This document shows positions 59,184 to 64,000 of a stretch of DNA of 64,000 bases, piece by piece. The notes under the pieces were generated by a model that saw nothing but the letters and a program-made list of their open reading frames with translations, was not told the origin of the DNA and made no database searches. The position numbers and the translations under genes were made by a program. Within the stretch, counting starts at the first letter, position 1, and each line of letters starts with the position of its first letter. Origin of the DNA: Paraburkholderia kururiensis (GTDB lineage: Bacteria > Pseudomonadota > Gammaproteobacteria > Burkholderiales > Burkholderiaceae); the NCBI RefSeq assembly GCF_034424375.1, contig NZ_CP139965.1:1302001-1366000 (forward strand), given 5' to 3'.

Positions 59184-60835
59184 GTTCCGTGCCCGATCTG
59201 GCGGCGCTCGAAAGGCGCGAGCACGAGCGCGACGTCAGTTGCGACCTCAATCGCGACCTTAATGGGGCTCCCCGGCGCGCCCCCAGGCGCAACGCGAAGG
59301 GCCATTCGGCGAGCCCGGCCGCGGACCTGCACGCCCGGTCGCCGCGCTGCGCGTCGTCGGCTAACCAGCCGGCCCGCCCCGCGCCCCATACACTCAGCGA
59401 CGCCTTCGCCCAGGCCTCGTCACGCGTCACGCCGCGCGGCACGCCGCTCGTGAGCGTGCTGATCCACGGCGGCGTGCTCGCGGTGTGGGTCGTGCTGTTC
59501 GCCCGCGCGTTTTTCCTGCACAACGTGGTGGCGTGGTCCGTGGGCATTGCCTACGTCGTGTACGACACGCTGCTGCTCGCCTTCGTCGCGTTCAAGACAC
59601 TGCCGCTGATGAAGTCGCCGTCTTCGCAGGAACGCGGCACCGCAGCGCAAGCCGCGCAGCCCACGCTCGGTGTGATCGTGGCGGCCTGGAACGAGGCGTC
59701 GGTGCTGCCCGTCACGCTGAAGGCGCTGCTCGAACAGGACGCGCCGCCCGCGCAGATCGTGATTGCCGACGACGGCTCCACGGACGGCACCGCCGCGCTG
59801 CTCGCGGGCCGCTACGGTCTCGTGCCGCCGCCCGAAGGGCAGATCAGCGCGCCGAGCGTGCTGTTCCCCACGCTGCGCTGGCTGCGCCTGCCGCACGCGG
59901 GCAAGGCGCATGCGTTGAACGTGGCGATTGCCTCCGTCGATACCGACACCGTGCTCACCGTGGATGCCGACACGCGCCTGGCGGGTACCGCCTGCGCCGC
60001 GATGCGCGACGCCTTCGCGCGCGAGCCCGAACTCGTGGCGGCCACGGGCATCATCACGCCGATGTGCGCGCGCACGCTGACGGGCCGCTTTTTCCAGTGG
60101 TTTCAGACCTACGAGTACATCCGCAATTTCATTTCGCGCTTTGCGTGGATGCGGGCGGATAGCCTGCTGCTGGTGTCGGGCGCGTTCGCCTGCTTTCGTC
60201 GCGAGGCGCTCGTCGCGGTGGGCGGCTTCGACACGCAATGCCTCGTGGAAGACTACGAGCTGATTCACCGGCTGCGCCGCTACGCCGTGGAGCACGGCAA
60301 GACGTGGCGTGTGCGCGTGATCGGCACGGCCCACGCGCAGACCGACGCGCCCGGCTCGCTCGCCGCGTTCCTGCGCCAGCGGCGCCGCTGGTTCGCGGGC
60401 TTTCTCCAGACGCAGTACTGGAACCGCGACATGGCCGGCAACCGGCGCTATGGGGCGCTGGGGCTTCTGATGATGCCGGTGAAGGCCATCGATACGTTGC
60501 AGCCTATCTACGGCCTCACGGCGTTCGTGCTGCTGCTGATGTTCATTTACACGGGACGCATCGGTATTGCGCTTTCGGTGTCGGCGGTAATCGTCGCGAA
60601 GATCGTGGTGGATCTCGCGTTTCACGTGTGGTCGGTGCATCTGTACCGACGCTGGACGGGCGAGCGCCGCAGCTCGCATTTCGCGCTCGCGGTTCTCGCG
60701 GCGCTGGCCGAGCCGTTCAGCTTCCAGTTGCTGCGGCACACGGGCGCGGCGCTCGGCTGGCTGCATCTGCTGACGGCGCGCAAGAGCTGGGGCGTGCAGG
60801 AGCGAACGGGGCTGGTGGACGAAGCCCGCCGTTGA
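59180..60835 (+). CDS. Membrane-bound family 2 glycosyltransferase (processive type)
   Basis: 551 residues from ATG 59180 (59174 is also possible). After an Arg-rich, low-complexity 70-residue head come two membrane segments (about 90-140), the GT2 catalytic domain with VIADDGSTDG, TVDADTRL (DxD), LVEDYELIHR (catalytic Asp) and RQRRRWFAGF (Q/RxxRW), and further membrane segments at about 420-500. The architecture suggests polymerisation or export of a beta-linked sugar, as in cellulose or PNAG synthases, but no partner genes are nearby. Coupled by a 4-bp overlap to cytochrome b561. Confidence 0.88.
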   Translation: MSSVPDLAALERREHERDVSCDLNRDLNGAPRRAPRRNAKGHSASPAADLHARSPRCASSANQPARPAPHTLSDAFAQASSRVTPRGTPLVSVLIHGGVLAVWVVLFARAFFLHNVVAWSVGIAYVVYDTLLLAFVAFKTLPLMKSPSSQERGTAAQAAQPTLGVIVAAWNEASVLPVTLKALLEQDAPPAQIVIADDGSTDGTAALLAGRYGLVPPPEGQISAPSVLFPTLRWLRLPHAGKAHALNVAIASVDTDTVLTVDADTRLAGTACAAMRDAFAREPELVAATGIITPMCARTLTGRFFQWFQTYEYIRNFISRFAWMRADSLLLVSGAFACFRREALVAVGGFDTQCLVEDYELIHRLRRYAVEHGKTWRVRVIGTAHAQTDAPGSLAAFLRQRRRWFAGFLQTQYWNRDMAGNRRYGALGLLMMPVKAIDTLQPIYGLTAFVLLLMFIYTGRIGIALSVSAVIVAKIVVDLAFHVWSVHLYRRWTGERRSSHFALAVLAALAEPFSFQLLRHTGAALGWLHLLTARKSWGVQERTGLVDEARR

Positions 60836-60937
60836 AGACCTGGAGGGCTGCGCCGCTCAGCGGCCGCGGCCCTTCGACGAGCCGGCCGTCCAATGCCAGC
60901 GGTCAAATGCGGCGCCCGCCGCAAACGCAACGCTCGC

Positions 60938-61807
60938 TTACGCGAGAATCTCCGAAAGGTGGCTCAGGCGCGAAGCCATTTCCGGGTCGCTCGGTTTTTC
61001 GAACACGTCGCAGAACGCAGCCGTGGCGGCCTGGGCGCTGTTCGTGTTCTTCACGGCCGCGATGGCGCCCGATTCCGAGGTCTCGAGTTCCTGCTTCAGA
61101 TAGCCGTAATTGGCGGCCTGGCTCGACGGGTCGAGCCCGTGCTCGTGCGCGTAGTCGATGAGCCCTTGCTTGCGCGAGCCGCCCCATTGGGCGATGCCGT
61201 AGCCGTTGCCGTTGTCGTCGGCCATGTTCGAACTGGGCGCGCCGATCGCGCCGCCCTGGTTGATGCCCGAATTCATGCCGCCGCTCTCGTGCCACAGGTT
61301 GGCGACGATGCCGGCGGCCTGGTCGCGCGTCAGACCGAAGTCGTGCTGGAGGTTCGACACGTAGGCGTCGGCTGTCTGCTTGCTTTGCTCGGGCGTGAGT
61401 GCCGTGGTTTGTGGCGCGGTGCTGAGCGGAATGACCGAACCCGTCTGCTGCGGCGAGCCCGACTGCCCGTTCGGCGTGCCGCTGTTGCCCATGACCGGAG
61501 CGCTCGTTGTGCCGGTGGTGGCGGGCGTGGTGCCGCCGCTCGTGCCGCTTGCCGAGCCGAGGTTGAACGCCGGTGCCTGGAAGAAATTCGAGGCGCCCGA
61601 GCCGAAGCCGCCTCCACCGCCTCCCGTGTTGCCGCTGCCGGTATCGAAGTCGCCGTTCGCCGTGGCGACGCTGAGGTCGGCGAGCAGCTGTTCGATGTCT
61701 TGCATGATGCGCAGCTCGATGTCCGAGGCAGGCGGCGTGTTGCCGGCCTGCGCGTCGTCTACGGGCGTCTGCGTGCGGAGGTACTGACTGGTGATGGTGT
61801 TGCTCAT
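60938..61807 (-). CDS. Phage-tail-type lysozyme domain protein with Gly/Ser/Thr-rich N-terminus
   Basis: 289 residues. Residues 1-55 are helical; 56-140 are a low-complexity Gly/Ser/Thr/Gln region including six consecutive Gly. From about 150 on is a lysozyme-like domain of the phage tail tip type (DQAAGIVANLWHESGGMNSG with the probable catalytic Glu, then GYGIAQWGGSRKQGLIDYAH and YGYLKQELETSE). No Sec signal, no phage genes around. Such proteins occur as specialised secretion-system accessory or released muramidases. The start at 61807 is the first ATG; an in-frame GTG at 61873 would add a hydrophobic stretch but has no ribosome site. Confidence 0.78.
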   Translation of the reverse strand: MSNTITSQYLRTQTPVDDAQAGNTPPASDIELRIMQDIEQLLADLSVATANGDFDTGSGNTGGGGGGFGSGASNFFQAPAFNLGSASGTSGGTTPATTGTTSAPVMGNSGTPNGQSGSPQQTGSVIPLSTAPQTTALTPEQSKQTADAYVSNLQHDFGLTRDQAAGIVANLWHESGGMNSGINQGGAIGAPSSNMADDNGNGYGIAQWGGSRKQGLIDYAHEHGLDPSSQAANYGYLKQELETSESGAIAAVKNTNSAQAATAAFCDVFEKPSDPEMASRLSHLSEILA

Positions 61808-62027
61808 GGTAGCGACCGGGTCGTGAGTAAGAACGGGAAGCCGGACAAACGCAAGCACGAACACGAACGACACGACAGCGCACAGGCGAGCACCGTCCGC
61901 CTGATGGCTTCAGGACACTTTATTCATGCGTCATGGCCGTGCCGTCAGGCGCGCGAAGCGGCGTGTCGCAAAGCGAACGCGAGCGTGCGGCGGGAGCGAA
62001 CCGGGGTGCGGCGGCGAGAGAACGGAA

Positions 62028-62053
62028 GCGCCGCCGTCAGCGGCCGGCGGCGC
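62028..62053. repeat. Inverted repeat between lysozyme-domain and DUF4148 genes
   Basis: A perfect 9-bp GC stem (62028-62036/62045-62053) with an 8-nt loop begins 41 bp after the DUF4148 stop on the minus strand. No T-run follows; possible attenuating or terminating hairpin. Confidence 0.4.
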
Positions 62054-62093
62054 AAAGCGGGGTGGGGTGGGTGGTTCTGTGGGGCGCGGCAGG

Positions 62094-62360
62094 TTAATCC
62101 CCGCCGCCGTACAGCGCGTTGATGCGGTCGAGCGTGCCGTCCTGCTTCGCGCGCAGGAAGTCCTGATAGACCTCGGCGCGTGTCTTCGCATGCGGTGCGC
62201 CGCTCGCGCTCATGCCGGGCAACTGGCCGCCCACGGCGTCGTTCGTCATGGCGGCGTTGTCGCCCTGGGTGGCCGCCGTGCTGGTGGCGTCGGTCTGTGC
62301 GTAAGCCTGAGCGGCGCCGAGTGCGAGCGCGGCTGCTGTGATCAGGAGTGAAAGCTTCAT
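62094..62360 (-). CDS. DUF4148 secreted small protein
   Basis: 88 residues. The signal peptide MKLSLLITAAALALGAAQAY is cleaved after AYA-QT. The C-terminal helix KTRAEVYQDFLRAKQDGTLD is the DUF4148 motif. A Burkholderiales-specific periplasmic family of unknown role, usually in many copies per genome. TGGAGC lies upstream of ATG 62360. Monocistronic or with the lysozyme-domain gene downstream (287-bp gap). Confidence 0.88.
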   Translation of the reverse strand: MKLSLLITAAALALGAAQAYAQTDATSTAATQGDNAAMTNDAVGGQLPGMSASGAPHAKTRAEVYQDFLRAKQDGTLDRINALYGGGD

Positions 62361-62600
62361 GATGTGCTCCATTCGCCGAAATGGGACCGGAGTGGATCGT
62401 CCCGATGCGATGCGTCGTGAAGTGGAACGCGATATGCCCGGGTTCGCGTGCGGCTTTGTGCAGATGAAACGACCGCGGTGGAGGCGGCGGTGGGCGCACG
62501 AAAGCGGCACGTGCAGGGTGAACCGCACGCAGGTGGGGGTTATTCCCGCTCGAAGCAGCTTATTTAATCGGGACTCGCGAGCGACCAGGCACGGCGCTCG

Positions 62601-64000
62601 TCAGTCTGCGTTGTTCGCCTCGCTGCGGTGCTGCGCGGCGAGCCGTTCCTGCTGACCCGGCGGCACCGGGTCGTAATGACTGAACTGGATACTGTAGTTG
62701 CCGTCGCCGCCCGCGATCGCGTTGAGCCGCGACTGATAGTCGTTGAGTTCCGCGAGCGGCACCTTGCCCGCCACCACGATCGCGTTGCCGCCCACGGTGC
62801 GCGTGCCGTGCACCTGGCCGCGACGCGCCGAGAGGTCGCCGATCACGTCGCCCATCGCGGCCTCGGGCGCCATCACTTCGATATCGACGATCGGTTCCAG
62901 CACGATGGGCTGCGCCTTCAGCACGGCCTCGATGAACGCCTTGCGGCCGGCCGTGGCGAAGGCCACTTCCTTCGAATCCACGGGATGGCTCTTGCCGTCG
63001 TAGACGGTGACGCGCACGTCCTGCATCGGAAAGCCCGCGAGCGGCCCGTTCTCGATCACCTGAAGAATGCCTTTTTCGACGGCTGGAATGAATTGCCCAG
63101 GAATGGCGCCGCCTTTCACGGCATCCACGAATTCGAAGCCCGCGCCGCGCGGCAGCGGCTCCACGCGCAGCATGACTTCGCCGAACTGGCCGGCGCCGCC
63201 GGTCTGCTTCTTGTGGCGGCAATGTCCCTCCGCCCTGCCGCCGATGGTTTCGCGCCACGCAATGCTGGGCGGGCGCGTGACGACTTCGAGTTTGTACTGC
63301 TCCGTGAGGCGCTCCAGCATGTAGCGCAGATGCAATTCGCCGAGGCCGCGCACCACGGTTTCGTTCGTGCCGGCAGGGTGATCGATCACGAGGCACGGGT
63401 CTTCGGCAGCGAGCTTTTGCAGGACTTCCCACAGGCGCTGTTCGTTGCCGCGCCGCGCGGGTTCGATGGCGAGTCCGTAGATAGGCTTGGGAAAATCGAG
63501 CGGCGTGAGATGGATGTTGCCGTCTTCGGGTGCGTCGTGCAGCACGGCATCGAAGCCGATCTCGTCCACCTTCGCCACGGCGCAGATGTCGCCGGGGCCG
63601 GCACGCTGGATGTCGGCGTGATCCTTGCCTTGCAGCATCAGCAGATGCGCCACCTTGAACGGCTGACGTCCCTCGCCGATATAGAGCTGGCTGTCGCGCG
63701 TCACGGTGCCCTGATGAATGCGGAACACCGCCATCTTGCCGATGTACGGGTCCATCACGATCTTGAAGACATGCGCGAGCACGTGCTTGTCGGGCACCGG
63801 TTCGGCATGCACGACTTCGACATGCCCTTCGATTTCGCGATAGAAGAGCGGCGGATTGCCTTCGGTGGGGTTCGGCAGCAAACGCACGAAGACGTCGAGC
63901 AGCGCGCCGATGCCCGCACCCGTGGCCGCCGACGTGAAGCACACGGGCACGAGATGCCCCTCGCGCAGCGCGCGCTCGAACGGCGCGTGCAACTGCTCGG
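62601..64000 (-). CDS. Elongation factor G-like GTPase (C-terminal two-thirds; start beyond window)
   Basis: The frame is open from the window's right edge to a TGA at 62601 (466 codons). It covers the end of the G domain, domain II (VFRIHQGTVTRDSQLYIGEG), domain III (RGLGELHLRYMLERLTEQYK), domain IV (KKQTGGAGQFGEV, GFPMQDVRVTVYDGKSHPVD) and domain V (PIVDIEVMAPEAAMGDVIGD, with IQFSHYDPVPPG). Domain IV and V loops differ from housekeeping EF-G (HGTRTVGGNAIVVAGKVPL instead of the usual Gly-rich form), so this is a divergent paralogue of the FusA2/EF-G-like type, possibly acting in ribosome recycling or stress. No neighbouring rpsL/rpsG/tuf. Confidence 0.88.
   Translation of the reverse strand, partial: EQLHAPFERALREGHLVPVCFTSAATGAGIGALLDVFVRLLPNPTEGNPPLFYREIEGHVEVVHAEPVPDKHVLAHVFKIVMDPYIGKMAVFRIHQGTVTRDSQLYIGEGRQPFKVAHLLMLQGKDHADIQRAGPGDICAVAKVDEIGFDAVLHDAPEDGNIHLTPLDFPKPIYGLAIEPARRGNEQRLWEVLQKLAAEDPCLVIDHPAGTNETVVRGLGELHLRYMLERLTEQYKLEVVTRPPSIAWRETIGGRAEGHCRHKKQTGGAGQFGEVMLRVEPLPRGAGFEFVDAVKGGAIPGQFIPAVEKGILQVIENGPLAGFPMQDVRVTVYDGKSHPVDSKEVAFATAGRKAFIEAVLKAQPIVLEPIVDIEVMAPEAAMGDVIGDLSARRGQVHGTRTVGGNAIVVAGKVPLAELNDYQSRLNAIAGGDGNYSIQFSHYDPVPPGQQERLAAQHRSEANNAD

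Overview
The window is GC-rich, densely coding DNA of a Burkholderiaceae bacterium, most likely Paraburkholderia or a close relative. The supporting families are DUF3331 and DUF4148 proteins, many LysR regulators divergent from their targets, and a Tat-type PenA-like class A beta-lactamase next to its LysR regulator. No rRNA, tRNA, insertion sequence, prophage block or CRISPR array was seen. Both ends cut genes: a CdtB/DNase I-like nuclease on the left and an EF-G-like GTPase on the right.

Left part (1-16.6 kb): DUF1328 membrane peptide, FtsH-like protease, BON-domain periplasmic protein, an alpha/beta hydrolase plus heme catalase pair, and a tripartite EmrAB/outer-membrane-factor efflux operon. 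Then a minus-strand run (amidohydrolase, DoxX, HD-domain protein) diverges from an XapX/DUF1275 pair, followed by DUF3331 and PRC-barrel proteins. Centre-left (16.8-31.3 kb): two large paralogous regulators, each an OmpR/PhoB-type winged helix fused to a STAND-like ATPase, surround a LysR, a cyclic-nucleotide-binding-domain/thioredoxin-reductase-like fusion and an AraC regulator. A periplasmic molybdenum hydroxylase operon (triheme cytochrome c, 2Fe-2S subunit, molybdopterin subunit) follows.

Centre-right (31.4-41 kb) is a series of LysR regulators paired with metabolic genes (MFS exporter, pyridoxal-reductase-like aldo/keto reductase, PNPOx-fold protein, glutathione S-transferase), plus a secreted aldose 1-epimerase. 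At 41-47.3 kb lie signalling genes: two CheY-like receivers, a PAS histidine kinase, CsbD, and a bacteriophytochrome-type kinase that lacks several chromophore-pocket residues. The right end holds a frameshifted DUF2306 gene, manganese catalase, a COG4705 membrane protein, agmatinase/guanidinobutyrase with its LysR, a MOSC protein, the beta-lactamase locus, an AraC/EamA pair, a cytochrome b561/glycosyltransferase pair, a phage-type lysozyme-domain protein and a DUF4148 peptide.

The most interesting signal is non-coding. A recurring promoter-region element, built of pentamers close to TTMAG repeated every 10-11 bp, lies ahead of at least seven transcription units and always reads toward the downstream gene. 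Four copies share the exact 9-mer TTCAGAACG. Direct repeats with this period are what PhoB/OmpR-fold regulators bind, and two such regulators lie inside the cluster, so an undescribed local regulon is a reasonable hypothesis. Other notable points are the degenerate bacteriophytochrome, the reductase without its CxxC, and an 11-bp tandem duplication that puts the DUF2306 gene out of frame.
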